This document shows, in pieces, positions 1 through 9,099 of a stretch of DNA of 64,000 nt. Location: NCBI RefSeq assembly GCF_005217455.1, contig NZ_SZPQ01000002.1, forward strand, positions 248,001 through 312,000, written 5' to 3'. The notes beneath the pieces were generated by a model. The model worked only from the letters and a program-made list of their open reading frames with translations. It searched no databases and was not told the DNA's origin. Position 1 is the stretch's first letter. Every line of letters starts with the position of its first letter. This DNA comes from Martelella alba. Lineage in GTDB: Bacteria; Pseudomonadota; Gammaproteobacteria; Enterobacterales; Enterobacteriaceae. The position numbers and the translations under genes are program-made.

Positions 1-1
1 C

Positions 2-319
2 GGCATGGTGACATTACTGTCGCAGGATCTGTCCGAGTTCGCCCTGCATGTCCGCGCTTTTCTGGGGTTGCCCATCGGCGGGATCCGGCAGTACGGGCCC
101 ACCGCCTCCGCCGTCATACTGCCGGAGCTTAACAGCGATAATGTCCGGTTCGATGGATTGGAGCAGGCGTTGGCCTCCGGCCGGCAGATCAGACTGTTCG
201 GCAAGCCGTCCATCAACGGTAAACGCCGGATGGGCGTGGCGCTGGCCGCGGCCGATACGGTGGAAGACGCCGTGAAGGAGGCGAAAACCGCTGCGGCCGC
301 CGTCAACGCCCGCAGCTGA
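2..319 (+). CDS. purT: Formate-dependent phosphoribosylglycinamide formyltransferase 2, C-terminal part
   Basis: Only the last 105 codons are inside the window; the gene enters from the left edge in the frame starting at base 2. PurT is an ATP-grasp enzyme of purine synthesis that formylates GAR using formate and ATP. The visible part matches the C-terminal end of E. coli PurT closely, including the [19 protein letters not shown] and GGIRQYGP segments and the RLFGKP segment before the C-terminus. The stop at 317-319 sits where the family normally ends, so the 3' end looks intact. It converges on eda. Identity is confident; nothing can be said about the N-terminal two thirds. Confidence 0.95.
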   Translation, partial: GMVTLLSQDLSEFALHVRAFLGLPIGGIRQYGPTASAVILPELNSDNVRFDGLEQALASGRQIRLFGKPSINGKRRMGVALAAADTVEDAVKEAKTAAAAVNARS

Positions 320-322
320 CAA

Positions 323-339
323 TCCCCCCGGACGGGGGA
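323..339. terminator. GC-rich hairpin between convergent purT and eda
   Basis: TCCCCC and GGGGGA arms around a short CGGAC-type loop lie just after the purT stop. There is no T-run on either strand, so this is at best a weak bidirectional terminator. A second short inverted repeat (GTCCAT / ATGGAC) follows at about 351-369. Confidence 0.35.
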
Positions 340-427
340 ATCTGCCTGTCGTCCATGGCGACGATGGACTAGCCGACAACCCGGCGGGTCAATTCCTGCC
401 GGATGCCGGCGGGTACAGGGCCGCCGA

Positions 428-1069
428 TCAGGCTTTTGCGCCGGCGACGGCGTCTTTCGCCAGTTCGGTGATGCGCGCGTAGTCGCCCGCCTCCAGCGCG
501 TCATTAGGCACCAACCAGGAGCCGCCGATGCACAAGACGCTTTTCAACGCCAGGTAATCACGGTAGTTTTTCGGCGAAATACCGCCAGTTGGGCAGAAAC
601 GGATCTGGGAGAATGGGCCGGCAATCGCCTGAAGGGCTTTTACGCCGCCGTTGGCTTCCGCCGGAAAGAATTTGAATTCCCGCAAGCCGTAATCCATGCC
701 GAGCATCAACTCAGAAACGGTAGCGATACCGGGAATAAGGGGGATGTTGCCCTCGACGGCGGCTTTCAGCAGCGGCTCGGTCACGCCGGGACTGATGGCG
801 AACTGGGCGCCCGCGGCGGTGACTTCGGCCAACTGATTGACATTGGTCACGGTACCGGCGCCGACGATGGCTCCCGGTACGTCGTTGGCAATCGCGCGGA
901 TGGCATCGACGGCGCAAGCGGTGCGCAACGTGACTTCCAGCACCCGCACCCCGCCGGCCACCAGCGCTTTCGCCAGCGGTACGGCCTGTTCCAGTTTATG
1001 GATAACGATGACCGGCACAACCGGACCCGCGGTCAAGATGGTTTCCGCGCTTGTTTTCCAGTTTTTCAT
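428..1069 (-). CDS. eda: KHG/KDPG aldolase
   Basis: Cleaves 2-keto-3-deoxy-6-phosphogluconate to pyruvate and glyceraldehyde-3-phosphate, and also 4-hydroxy-2-oxoglutarate; cytosolic homotrimer in the known family. The 213 residues equal the E. coli length and are highly similar. Visible landmarks are the VLEVTLRT segment with E45 and R49, and the FKFFPAE segment carrying the Schiff-base lysine (K133 in E. coli). The ATG at 1069 has an AGGAG ribosome site about 10 nt upstream. The gene lies 49 nt after zwf on the same strand, so zwf-eda is probably one transcript. In E. coli edd sits between them; here it is absent, so the aldolase may serve hexuronate breakdown rather than a full Entner-Doudoroff route unless edd is elsewhere. 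Confidence 0.97.
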   Translation of the reverse strand: MKNWKTSAETILTAGPVVPVIVIHKLEQAVPLAKALVAGGVRVLEVTLRTACAVDAIRAIANDVPGAIVGAGTVTNVNQLAEVTAAGAQFAISPGVTEPLLKAAVEGNIPLIPGIATVSELMLGMDYGLREFKFFPAEANGGVKALQAIAGPFSQIRFCPTGGISPKNYRDYLALKSVLCIGGSWLVPNDALEAGDYARITELAKDAVAGAKA

Positions 1070-1118
1070 TACGTGTTATCTCCTGTCTTGCCGATACGGC
1101 AACAATTATTGGGTTAAC

Positions 1119-2594
1119 TTATTCGAATTCGTTCCAGGAGCGGCCGTCGCGGGTGATCATGGCTACCGAGGCCACCGGACCCCAGGTGCCAGCCTGGTAG
1201 GGCTTCGGCGCATCGTTGTCCGCCGCCCAGGCCTCCATGATGGAGCCCACCCACTTCCAGGCTTCTTCCACTTCATCGCGGCGCACAAACAGGGCCTGGA
1301 TACCCCGCATGGTCTCCAGCAGCAGACGTTCATAGGCGTCCGCCAGATGTTCCTGGTTGAACGTTTCGGTGAAACTCAAGTCCAGTTTGGTGGTTTGCAG
1401 CCGATGCTTATGATCGAGTCCTGGGACTTTGTTAAGGATCTGGATATCCATCCCCTCGTCAGGCTGCAAACGGATGGTCAGTTTATTCTGCGGCAATTGT
1501 TGGTAGGAGTCGCGAAACAGATTGAGCGCCGGATTTTTGAAATAAATAACCACTTCGGAACATTTGGTCGGTAGTCGTTTGCCGGTGCGCAGATAAAACG
1601 GCACGCCGGCCCACCGCCAGTTATCGATATCCACCCGGATGGAAACGAAGGTCTCGGTATGGCTGCTCTTGTTCGCTCCGTCTTCCTCAAGATAGCCCGG
1701 CACTTTTTTGCCTTGCACGAAGCCAGCGGTATATTGTCCTCTCACGGTGGTGTCACGGACATTGGTATGATCGATACGGCGCAGTGAACGCAACACTTTG
1801 ACTTTCTCATCGCGGATACGGTCGGTGGTCAGATCGGACGGCGGCGACATGGCGATAATGGCCAGAATTTGCAACAGGTGGCTCTGGATCATATCGCGCA
1901 TCTGGCCGGCTTTGTCGAAATAACCCCAGCGGCCCTCGATGCCCACTTCTTCGGCGACGGTAATCTGCACCGAATCAATGGTGCGGTTATCCCAGTTGGT
2001 GGCGAATAGCGCATTGGCGAAACGCAGCGCCAGCAGGTTGAGTACGGTCTCTTTGCCGAGATAATGGTCGATGCGGTAGACCTGGCACTCCTTGAAATAT
2101 TTTTCCACCTGGTTGTTGATGACTTGCGAGGAAGCCAGGTCGGTACCCAACGGTTTTTCCATAACCACCCGGGCGGGTTCTTGGTTCAGCCCGGCTTCCC
2201 CCAGGCCTTGGCAGATGGCGCCGAATGTATTGGGCGGCATGGCGAAATAGTTGATGGTGACACGGTTCTGCTGGTCGAGTTTTTCTCCCAGGCGCGCGAA
2301 ATTTTTCGTGTCGTTCACGTCGAGATTGCAAAAATCCAGGCGCGCGCTGAGCGTCTTCCAGAGCTTTTCGTCGATAGGCTCCTTCATGAAGGTTTCCAGC
2401 GCTTCCCGCACCACCTTGGTATAAGCTTTCGCGTCCCAGTCGGCACGCCCTACCCCGATGATGCGGGTTTCCGGATGGATTGACCCGGCCTTTTCCAACT
2501 GATACAGGGAAGGCAGTAATTTCCGTCGCGCCAGATCGCCCTTCGCGCCGAAAATCACCAGATCGCAAGCCTGGGTAATGGATGTTGCCGCCAT
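1119..2594 (-). CDS. zwf: Glucose-6-phosphate 1-dehydrogenase
   Basis: First enzyme of the oxidative pentose phosphate pathway: oxidises glucose-6-phosphate with NADP+ to 6-phosphogluconolactone. The 491 residues match the E. coli length exactly. The N-terminal nucleotide-binding loop GAKGDLA is at 16-22. The active-site segment RIDHYLGKE is at 174-182, with the catalytic-dyad histidine H177. The ATG at 2594 is preceded by a GAGGAGAGGAA ribosome site. It is divergent from hexR, and the intergenic region holds three HexR-type palindromes, the nearest only about 25 bp from the start codon, so HexR control of zwf is very likely. It precedes eda on the same strand. Confidence 0.98.
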   Translation of the reverse strand: MAATSITQACDLVIFGAKGDLARRKLLPSLYQLEKAGSIHPETRIIGVGRADWDAKAYTKVVREALETFMKEPIDEKLWKTLSARLDFCNLDVNDTKNFARLGEKLDQQNRVTINYFAMPPNTFGAICQGLGEAGLNQEPARVVMEKPLGTDLASSQVINNQVEKYFKECQVYRIDHYLGKETVLNLLALRFANALFATNWDNRTIDSVQITVAEEVGIEGRWGYFDKAGQMRDMIQSHLLQILAIIAMSPPSDLTTDRIRDEKVKVLRSLRRIDHTNVRDTTVRGQYTAGFVQGKKVPGYLEEDGANKSSHTETFVSIRVDIDNWRWAGVPFYLRTGKRLPTKCSEVVIYFKNPALNLFRDSYQQLPQNKLTIRLQPDEGMDIQILNKVPGLDHKHRLQTTKLDLSFTETFNQEHLADAYERLLLETMRGIQALFVRRDEVEEAWKWVGSIMEAWAADNDAPKPYQAGTWGPVASVAMITRDGRSWNEFE

Positions 2595-2618
2595 GTTCCT
2601 CTCCTCGTGCAGGATGTT

Positions 2619-2633
2619 TGTAATTTTATTACA
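2619..2633. promoter_or_regulatory. HexR operator 1 (zwf-proximal)
   Basis: TGTAATTTTATTACA has perfect TGTAAT/ATTACA arms and matches the HexR consensus known from gammaproteobacteria (TGTAAT-N3-ATTACA type). It lies just upstream of the zwf ribosome site, where a bound repressor would block transcription. Confidence 0.8.
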
Positions 2634-2733
2634 TATTAAAAGAATTTTTTTGACATCAACCAGTAAATTATCAGAAAAAGACCCTATGCAGCACTTTTAT
2701 CAGCTTATTTCAACTAGTAACCGCTGATAAAAA

Positions 2734-2748
2734 TGTAATTTATATACA
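2734..2748. promoter_or_regulatory. HexR-like operator 2
   Basis: TGTAATTTATATACA keeps one perfect TGTAAT arm and a degenerate TATACA arm. Same 15-base size as operator 1; lies mid-way between zwf and hexR. Confidence 0.55.
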
Positions 2749-2752
2749 TTAA

Positions 2753-2767
2753 TGTCAATATATTACA
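2753..2767. promoter_or_regulatory. HexR-like operator 3
   Basis: TGTCAATATATTACA keeps a perfect ATTACA arm with a degenerate left arm. It starts four bases after operator 2, suggesting cooperative occupancy and possibly hexR autoregulation. Confidence 0.5.
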
Positions 2768-2921
2768 TCTTTGAAAGTTAGACACGGGTCATACTCTGGC
2801 AAAAAACTCGCTATGTCAGCCGGATTCGCTGCCTTTGCTTACCGGCACGTAGTATATTTCATCAAAACGGTAATGATTTCATCTTTAGGTGAAATCGGCT
2901 AAAACCATGAGCTATTCACTT

Positions 2922-3791
2922 ATGAACATGCTGGAAAAGATCAACAGCCATAGGGAGTTGCTGAGCAAATCCGAACGGAAGGTGGCGGACGTGATTCTCG
3001 CTTCTCCCCAAAGCGCCATTCACGCCAGCATCGCGCTGTTGGCCCGGATGGCCGATGTCAGCGAGCCTACCGTCAATCGTTTCTGCCGCCGTCTGGATAC
3101 CAAAGGCTACCCCGATTTCAAATTGCAGCTTGCTCAGAGTTTGGCTAATGGCACACCGTATGTAAACCGGAATGTGGATGAAGACGACAGCGTCGATTCC
3201 TACACGGTGAAGATTTTCGAGTCCACCATGGCCAGCCTGGAACAGGTGAAAACCCGGTTGGATATCGCCGCCGTCAACCGGGCGGTGGATTTGCTGACCC
3301 AGGCGAAAAAAATCTCGTTTTTCGGTCTTGGCGCCTCAGCCGCCGTCGCCCATGACGCAATGAATAAATTCTTTCGTTTTAACATTCCCATCGTCTATTC
3401 CGAGGATATCGTCATGCAGCGCATGAGTTGCATGAATTGCGGCGAAGGGGATGTGGTGGTGCTGATTTCCCATACCGGTCGGACCAAAATACTGGTGGAC
3501 CTGGCGCAATTGGCGCGCGAAAATGACGCTACCGTCATCGCCGTAACGTCGCCTTACTCGCCGCTATCCCGCGAGGCTTCTCTTACGCTGGCTCTGGATG
3601 TCCCCGAGGATACCGATGTCTTTATGCCGATGATATCCAGGATTGCCCAGTTGACATTAATCGATGTTTTGGCCACCGGTTTTACTTTGCGCCGAGGGGC
3701 CAAATTCAGAGACAACCTGAAACGGGTCAAGGAAGCCCTGAAGGAATCGCGCTTTGATAAAGTGGATTCCGCCGCATATAAATTTGATTAA
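2922..3791 (+). CDS. hexR: RpiR-family transcriptional regulator HexR
   Basis: Represses zwf, eda and other central carbon genes; in the known family KDPG binding to the SIS domain releases it from DNA. An RpiR-type helix-turn-helix occupies about residues 1-77 (SEPTVNRFCRR recognition region). A SIS sugar-phosphate domain follows (FFGLGASAAVAHDA, then LISHTGRTK). The start is placed at the ATG encoding MNMLEK, where E. coli HexR begins, giving 289 residues. The frame is open further upstream, with an ATG at 2907 and a GTG at 2889; no start has a strong ribosome site, so the N-terminus is uncertain by about 11 residues. Divergent from zwf and upstream of pykA, as in E. coli. Confidence 0.95.
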   Translation: MNMLEKINSHRELLSKSERKVADVILASPQSAIHASIALLARMADVSEPTVNRFCRRLDTKGYPDFKLQLAQSLANGTPYVNRNVDEDDSVDSYTVKIFESTMASLEQVKTRLDIAAVNRAVDLLTQAKKISFFGLGASAAVAHDAMNKFFRFNIPIVYSEDIVMQRMSCMNCGEGDVVVLISHTGRTKILVDLAQLARENDATVIAVTSPYSPLSREASLTLALDVPEDTDVFMPMISRIAQLTLIDVLATGFTLRRGAKFRDNLKRVKEALKESRFDKVDSAAYKFD

Positions 3792-3977
3792 TACCGTATT
3801 ATATGAAAAATAACCTCACCAGGGGGCCGAAAAACGGACCGGCCCTTGTCAGATGCGAGGGAAGACTTTACACAGCCGTATCACGCCTCTTCCGCAGCCA
3901 TTAAGCCGGCTACCGGGATAATGAATGATACGATGGATTTTTGCTACACCAATAATGCCCAAGTCAACGGAGTTACC

Positions 3978-5420
3978 ATGTCCAGACGGCTCAGAAGAAC
4001 CAAAATCGTAACCACGCTGGGGCCAGCCACCGACCGAGACAATAACCTCGAAAAGGTCATTGCCGCCGGCGCCAATGTGGTTCGCCTCAATTTTTCCCAC
4101 GGCAGCACAGAAGATCATCTGATCCGCGCCAATAAGGTACGTGAGATTGCCGCCAAGCTGGGAAGGCATGTGGCGATCCTGGGGGATTTACAGGGACCGA
4201 AAATCCGTGTTTCCACTTTCAGGGAGGGCAAGATATTCCTTAGCGTAGGTGACAAGTTCATACTCGATGCCAATCTGGGCAAGGGCGAAGGCGACCGGGA
4301 AAGGGTCGGCATCGACTATAAGGGCTTGCCCGGCGATGTGGTGCCCGGCGACATTCTGTTGCTGGACGATGGGCGCGTGCAGCTCAAGGTTCAGGAGGTA
4401 TCCGGCGCCCAGGTGCATACCGAAGTGACCGTGGGCGGTCCGCTGTCCAACAACAAGGGCATCAACAAAATGGGCGGGGGGCTGACGGCGTCTGCCCTGA
4501 CGGAGAAGGACAAGCTTGATATCCTGACCTCGGCGAAAATCGGCGTGGACTATCTGGCGGTCTCTTTCCCGCGTACCGGCGAAGACCTTAATTACGCCCG
4601 CCGACTGGCGCGCGATGCCGGTTGCAACGCCAAGATCATCTCCAAGGTGGAGCGAGCCGAAGCGGTATCCAGCGACGAAGCCATGGACGATATCATCCTG
4701 GCCTCCGATGTGGTGATGGTCGCTCGAGGCGATCTGGGCGTTGAAATCGGCGATCCCGAGCTGGTGGGGATCCAGAAGAAACTGATCCGCCGCGCCCGTA
4801 AACTAAACCGCGCGGTGATCACCGCCACGCAGATGATGGAATCCATGATCACCAATCTGATGCCCACCCGGGCCGAGGTGATGGACGTGGCGAATGCCGT
4901 GCTGGACGGCACCGATGCGGTAATGCTGTCCGCCGAAACCGCCGCCGGCCAATACCCGGCGGAAACCGTGGCCGCCATGGCGCGCGTTTGTCTCGGCGCG
5001 GAGAAAATACCCAGCATCAATGTCTCCAAACACCGGCTGGACGTGCAATTCGATAACATCGAAGAAGCCATTGCCATGTCCAGCATGTATGCCGCCAATC
5101 ACCTCAAGGGCGTCAGCGCCATCATTACCTTGACGGAATCGGGACGCACGCCGCTGATGATGTCCCGTATCAGTTCAGGGCTGCCGATTTTCGCCCTGTC
5201 GCGCCATGAGCATACCCTGAACCTCACCGCTTTATACCGGGGAGTAACGCCGGTGTATTTCAATAGCGACGGCGAAGGCGTCTTTGCTGCCACCCAGGCT
5301 ATCAATCTGTTGCGGGACAAGGGTTTTTTGGTGTCCGGCGATTTGGTGATTATCACGCAGGGCGATGTCATGGGCACGGTGGGCACCACCAATACCAGCC
5401 GTATCTTGCGGGTGGAATAA
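3978..5420 (+). CDS. pykA: Pyruvate kinase II
   Basis: Converts phosphoenolpyruvate and ADP to pyruvate and ATP, the last step of glycolysis. From the ATG at 3978 ([11 protein letters not shown]) the protein is 480 residues, the E. coli PykA length, and ACGGAG upstream is a fitting ribosome site. The frame is open 44 codons further upstream, but that stretch has no counterpart in the family. Visible signatures include the [11 protein letters not shown] segment, ISKVERAEA with the catalytic-site lysine, [12 protein letters not shown] and [11 protein letters not shown]. The gene lies downstream of hexR and is closed by an intrinsic terminator. Confidence 0.97.
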   Translation: MSRRLRRTKIVTTLGPATDRDNNLEKVIAAGANVVRLNFSHGSTEDHLIRANKVREIAAKLGRHVAILGDLQGPKIRVSTFREGKIFLSVGDKFILDANLGKGEGDRERVGIDYKGLPGDVVPGDILLLDDGRVQLKVQEVSGAQVHTEVTVGGPLSNNKGINKMGGGLTASALTEKDKLDILTSAKIGVDYLAVSFPRTGEDLNYARRLARDAGCNAKIISKVERAEAVSSDEAMDDIILASDVVMVARGDLGVEIGDPELVGIQKKLIRRARKLNRAVITATQMMESMITNLMPTRAEVMDVANAVLDGTDAVMLSAETAAGQYPAETVAAMARVCLGAEKIPSINVSKHRLDVQFDNIEEAIAMSSMYAANHLKGVSAIITLTESGRTPLMMSRISSGLPIFALSRHEHTLNLTALYRGVTPVYFNSDGEGVFAATQAINLLRDKGFLVSGDLVIITQGDVMGTVGTTNTSRILRVE

Positions 5421-5452
5421 ATTTTGCCCGCCGCGCCGGCGGCGGATATCAA

Positions 5453-5477
5453 GCCCTCCCACTGTGGAGGGCTTTTT
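5453..5477 (+). terminator. Intrinsic terminator of pykA
   Basis: GCCCTCC (5453-5459) pairs with GGAGGGC (5466-5472) across a six-base loop and is followed by TTTTT. It begins 32 bases after the pykA stop. Confidence 0.9.
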
Positions 5478-5542
5478 GCTATGGCGCCGCCTTCCCCCGC
5501 CGGGACAGCGCGAACCGCACGGCGTAATCCGGCGAGGCCCGC

Positions 5543-6502
5543 TCAGCGTTGATAAGGGTTGGCATCGCCCGGCTTGCGGGTTTTAAGCAGTTTCAAGATC
5601 CAGGTATACTGCTCGGGATTCGGCCGGACCAGATTTTCCACTTCCTCGTTCATGCGGCGGGCTATTTGCCGGTCGTCCGCCTCGGCGATATCGTCCATGG
5701 GCGGCCTGATATAGACATCCAGTTCGCCGGTGCGATTGTTGTATACCGGAAATAGCGGCACCACCGCGGCCCGGCAAATCTTCATCATCCGGCCGATAAC
5801 CGGCAGGGTCGCCTTGTATGTGGCGAAAAAATCCACAAATATGCTGTGCTCCGGTCCGTGGTCCTGATCAGGGAGATAGTAGCCCCAATACCCCTGGCGG
5901 ACCGATGCGAGAAAGGGTTTGATACCGTCATTGCGCGCATGCAGGCGTCCCCCAAAGCTGCGCCGCATACGGTTCCAGACATAATCCACCAGTTCGTTGC
6001 TCTGATTGTGAAACATCGCCGCCATTTTCTGTCCCCGCGCCGCCAGCAACATGGCCGGGACATCCACCGCCCAACCATGCGGCACGAGGAAAATAATATT
6101 GCGTTGGCTGTCGCACAGGCCCTGGAGGATGTCTTCCCCATGCCAGTGGACCCGCTTGCTCAACCGGGCGTAATCGCGGCAGACCAATTCGGCCATGAAA
6201 ACCGTCGATTGCGGGATCATGGCGAACATTTCGTCTATCAGACCTTCCCGTTGCGCCTCGGACAGTTCCGGCAGGCAATAACGGATATTGGCCCGGGCGC
6301 GACGGCGTGCGCCTTTGGCGAATTTCCCCGCCAGCTTGCCCAGCGCGCCCAACACCGGATCACGCCATCGCGGCGCAACGTATGTCGCGCCGGCGATTAA
6401 GCCTATGGCGCACCAGATGCCCCAATACCGGGGCAAAAAAAATCGCGTTTTGAACTCGGGAATGAACTCGACCGCGGATGTGGCTTTGTGAGCGTTTTCC
6501 AT
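5543..6502 (-). CDS. lpxM: Lipid A biosynthesis myristoyltransferase
   Basis: Transfers the last secondary acyl chain (myristate in E. coli) to Kdo2-lipid A at the inner membrane, completing hexa-acylated lipid A. The protein is 319 residues and similar to E. coli LpxM (MsbB) throughout. The acyltransferase HX4D motif is visible as HGWAVD at 142-147. An N-terminal hydrophobic segment (about 28-43) is the membrane anchor, and the C-terminal [14 protein letters not shown] segment is conserved. It converges on pykA and is followed by mepM further right, the E. coli order. A hairpin-rich gap separates it from mepM, so it probably has its own promoter. Confidence 0.95.
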   Translation of the reverse strand: MENAHKATSAVEFIPEFKTRFFLPRYWGIWCAIGLIAGATYVAPRWRDPVLGALGKLAGKFAKGARRRARANIRYCLPELSEAQREGLIDEMFAMIPQSTVFMAELVCRDYARLSKRVHWHGEDILQGLCDSQRNIIFLVPHGWAVDVPAMLLAARGQKMAAMFHNQSNELVDYVWNRMRRSFGGRLHARNDGIKPFLASVRQGYWGYYLPDQDHGPEHSIFVDFFATYKATLPVIGRMMKICRAAVVPLFPVYNNRTGELDVYIRPPMDDIAEADDRQIARRMNEEVENLVRPNPEQYTWILKLLKTRKPGDANPYQR

Positions 6503-6632
6503 GTCTGTCTCTGCACTCTGTTTTTACCGGGTTGCCTTACCGGAACTGATGACCGGGCCGCTATTATCGGCAAACCGCGACCGGTAAGCCAGTATCGTCT
6601 GGCGCGGCGGCGTAAAAGGCTATGCTCCCGTG

Positions 6633-6657
6633 GGTGAGTGACGTCCCGTCACTCACC
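6633..6657. repeat. Perfect 11-bp inverted repeat between lpxM and mepM
   Basis: GGTGAGTGACG (6633-6643) and CGTCACTCACC (6647-6657) form a perfect 11-bp stem with a three-base loop. Neither strand has a T-run after it, so it is not a standard intrinsic terminator. It lies in the 240-bp gap after mepM, in which no gene is seen. Confidence 0.7.
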
Positions 6658-6742
6658 AAAAACCCACTGCCGGCGGTTTAGCCTCTTCCTGGCCAACGTG
6701 TCGCTCAACCAACGCCGCGATGCCATTCGAATGGGTCAGGAT

Positions 6743-8086
6743 TCAGTTGGGTTGCAATTGCGGCATCGCTTCCTTGACTTGCGCCAGGTAATCGACGCGC
6801 TCCCGTCCGGAAAGCGCTTCGGTGCGGGGCAGTTTGGCGGTCAGGGGATTGACCGCCTGATTATTGATCCAGATTTCAAAATGCAAATGCGGCCCGGTGG
6901 ATCGCCCTGTGTTGCCGGACAAGGCGATGCGCTCGCCGCGCTTCACCTTTTGACCGGGTTTAACCAGCAGGGTTTTGAGGTGCATATAGCGGGTCATATA
7001 TTGGCGTCCGTGACGAATGGCGATGTAATTGCCGGCCCCGTCACCGTTTTTGCTGACCACCACTTCCCCGTCACCCACCGCCAGCACCGGCGTACCCACC
7101 GGCATGGCGAAATCCACGCCGCGATGGGGGGCGATATGGCCGGTCACGGGGTTCAGGCGCCGCGGATTGAAATTCGATGAAACACGGTAATGCTTGGCGG
7201 TGGGAAAACGCAGAAAACCGCGGGCCAGACCGGCGCCGTCGCGGTTGTAAAATTTACCGTCGTCAGCGCGGAAAGCGTAGTAATCCTTGCCGCCGGTATG
7301 CAGGCGCACCCCCACCAAATCGCTTTGCTCGCTACGGCCATTGAGCATTTCACGGGAGGTCAGCACGGAAAACGCATCGCCCTGCTGCAATTTCCGAAAA
7401 TCCAGTTGCCATTGCAATGCCTTGATGACCGAACTGATTTCCTCGCCGGATAAGCCCGCCGAACGCGCGCTGTTGATAAAACTGCCGTCGACCTTGCCCC
7501 GTACCACGACATCGCGCCATACCCCGGCCTGCTGAGCCACGCTTTCCTTGAAAGCGCCATTGACCAAATCATAGGTATGGGTTTCCCGCCGCGACATTTC
7601 CCATGTCAAACGTTGCAGATTGCCGGCATCGTTCAAGGTCCAGGATATCCGCTGGCCTATCTGCAAATTGCGCAGTTGCGGAAACTGCTGCGCCAGTTGG
7701 GTCACCTCTGACATATCAATGCCGTATTGGGTCAATATGCTGCCAAGCGTATCGCCTTCCGAAACGACATAATCATGGACGCCGGTTTCGCCGGTGATTT
7801 TTTCGTCGAGATCGTCCACCGGGGGCACATCGTCGTCATTGACGGCCGGCGCCTGCTCCAGAGGCTCGCTGGACCCCGGCGCCAAATTGCTCAGGGTCTT
7901 TTTGACCGGCGGGAGGGGACGGCTGCCGGCATCGTCGGAAACCGTGGTGGTGGATACCGGAGAGTAGCCATAAGGCCGCCAAACTGCGACGGCAAGGGTG
8001 ATTAACGTCAGAGACCCCAGCATTACGCGGTGGGGTTTGGGCAGATTATTATATGCCAGGGCGATGGAACGTACGAGCTGCGGCAC
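6743..8086 (-). CDS. mepM: Murein DD-endopeptidase (LysM-M23)
   Basis: Cleaves D-Ala-mDAP crosslinks in peptidoglycan to allow cell-wall expansion; anchored in the inner membrane and acting in the periplasm. The protein has 447 residues (E. coli 440). A transmembrane segment lies at about 20-38, a LysM domain at about 104-150, and a C-terminal M23 domain carries the zinc ligands HxxxD (H321, D325) and HLH (400-402). The start is a GTG at 8086 (MPQLVRS, matching E. coli MQQIARS) behind a strong AGGAAAGGAA ribosome site. It begins only 12 nt after znuA on the same strand, so it may be co-transcribed with znuA. Confidence 0.95.
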   Translation of the reverse strand: MPQLVRSIALAYNNLPKPHRVMLGSLTLITLAVAVWRPYGYSPVSTTTVSDDAGSRPLPPVKKTLSNLAPGSSEPLEQAPAVNDDDVPPVDDLDEKITGETGVHDYVVSEGDTLGSILTQYGIDMSEVTQLAQQFPQLRNLQIGQRISWTLNDAGNLQRLTWEMSRRETHTYDLVNGAFKESVAQQAGVWRDVVVRGKVDGSFINSARSAGLSGEEISSVIKALQWQLDFRKLQQGDAFSVLTSREMLNGRSEQSDLVGVRLHTGGKDYYAFRADDGKFYNRDGAGLARGFLRFPTAKHYRVSSNFNPRRLNPVTGHIAPHRGVDFAMPVGTPVLAVGDGEVVVSKNGDGAGNYIAIRHGRQYMTRYMHLKTLLVKPGQKVKRGERIALSGNTGRSTGPHLHFEIWINNQAVNPLTAKLPRTEALSGRERVDYLAQVKEAMPQLQPN

Positions 8087-8098
8087 CTATTCCTTTCC

Positions 8099-9025
8099 TC
8101 ATGGATGTGTATTCAGGCAGCTCAAATAGGCGTCGGACAGTTGCGTCAAAAAACGGAAATAACTCTCCTTGCCTAAGGGGATGCCGATTCCCAGCGGGTC
8201 CAGCGTGCCTTTGCGCACCGACGTTCCCCTTGCCACGGCATCAATAACGGCCGGCCTGAATTGCGGCTCAGCAAAAATGCATACGGCTTTATGCTCAACC
8301 AACTGTGTTCGGATAGTATGTAAGGCCTGGGCGCCGGGCTGAATTTCGGGATTAAGGGTGAAATGCCCCAGCGGGGACAACCCGTAGTGTTTCTCGAAAT
8401 AGCCATAGGCGTCGTGGAAGACGAAATAGCCCTTCCCGGCAACCGGCGCTAGCATTGTAGCGATTGTTTTGTCATTTTTTGTCAAGGACGCGGTGAAAGA
8501 TTGTAGATTTTCATCTAATTGTGATTTCTTATCGGGTTTTAAGGCCAACAAGCGATCATGAATAGCAATGGCGGCGGCTTCGGCGATGGCCGGCGATAGC
8601 CATAAATGCATATTGACCCGGCCATGATCATGGTCGCCATGGGCGGACCGGGTGTCATCGTCGTCATGGCCCAGTTGCAGCAACGGCCGCACCGACGGCA
8701 GATCGCTAAGCGTCAATACGCTCTGCGCCGGCAATTCCCTGACCGGTTTGGTCAGAAAGGCCTCCATTTCCGGCCCGATCCATATCACCAGATCGGCGCG
8801 GCGAATCCGGCCAAGGTCGGAGGGGCGCAGCGCGTAGCCGTGCGGCGAGGCGCCGTCAGGCAGCAGGATATCGGTGTCGATGACGCCATCGCCGATGGCC
8901 GAGGCGATAAATCCCAGGGGGCGGATGGAGACCAGCATGGCCGCCCTGCTCTGTCCGGCAGCGCCAATCAGCAGGAGAACAGCCGTTATCAGGGCGCCTA
9001 GCCATTTTGTCTGAGGTGAATTCAT
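8099..9025 (-). CDS. znuA: Periplasmic zinc-binding protein ZnuA
   Basis: Captures Zn2+ in the periplasm for the ZnuABC importer. The ATG at 9025 gives 308 residues and starts with a signal peptide (hydrophobic core about 8-24, cleavage near residue 28-29). The frame could also open at a TTG 7 codons upstream, which is less likely. Expected zinc ligands are visible: H62 in DGASPHGY, E86 in GPEMEAF, H140 in NMHLWLSP and H204 in FHDAYGYF. The His/Asp-rich loop (about 120-134) typical of ZnuA is present, with four histidines. It is divergent from znuC across a Zur box. Confidence 0.95.
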   Translation of the reverse strand: MNSPQTKWLGALITAVLLLIGAAGQSRAAMLVSIRPLGFIASAIGDGVIDTDILLPDGASPHGYALRPSDLGRIRRADLVIWIGPEMEAFLTKPVRELPAQSVLTLSDLPSVRPLLQLGHDDDDTRSAHGDHDHGRVNMHLWLSPAIAEAAAIAIHDRLLALKPDKKSQLDENLQSFTASLTKNDKTIATMLAPVAGKGYFVFHDAYGYFEKHYGLSPLGHFTLNPEIQPGAQALHTIRTQLVEHKAVCIFAEPQFRPAVIDAVARGTSVRKGTLDPLGIGIPLGKESYFRFLTQLSDAYLSCLNTHP

Positions 9026-9056
9026 GATGATAATTCTCTTCGGCAACGATTCGGCG

Positions 9057-9071
9057 TGTGATAATATAACA
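9057..9071. promoter_or_regulatory. Zur operator between znuA and znuC
   Basis: TGTGATAATATAACA differs at one base from the symmetric core TGTTATAATATAACA expected for enterobacterial Zur sites. Its position between the divergent zinc-uptake genes is where Zur binds in E. coli. Confidence 0.8.
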
Positions 9072-9099
9072 ATTTGTTTGTTTCGTAACGTTTAATCAC

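Noticed and set aside
837-1574. 245-codon plus-strand frame over eda and zwf
   Set aside because: Antisense to two well-conserved genes; no recognisable domain or ribosome site.
3824-3845. GGGCCG/CGGCCC hairpin after hexR as intrinsic terminator
   Set aside because: Stem of six with a ten-base loop and only two T residues after it; too weak to call.
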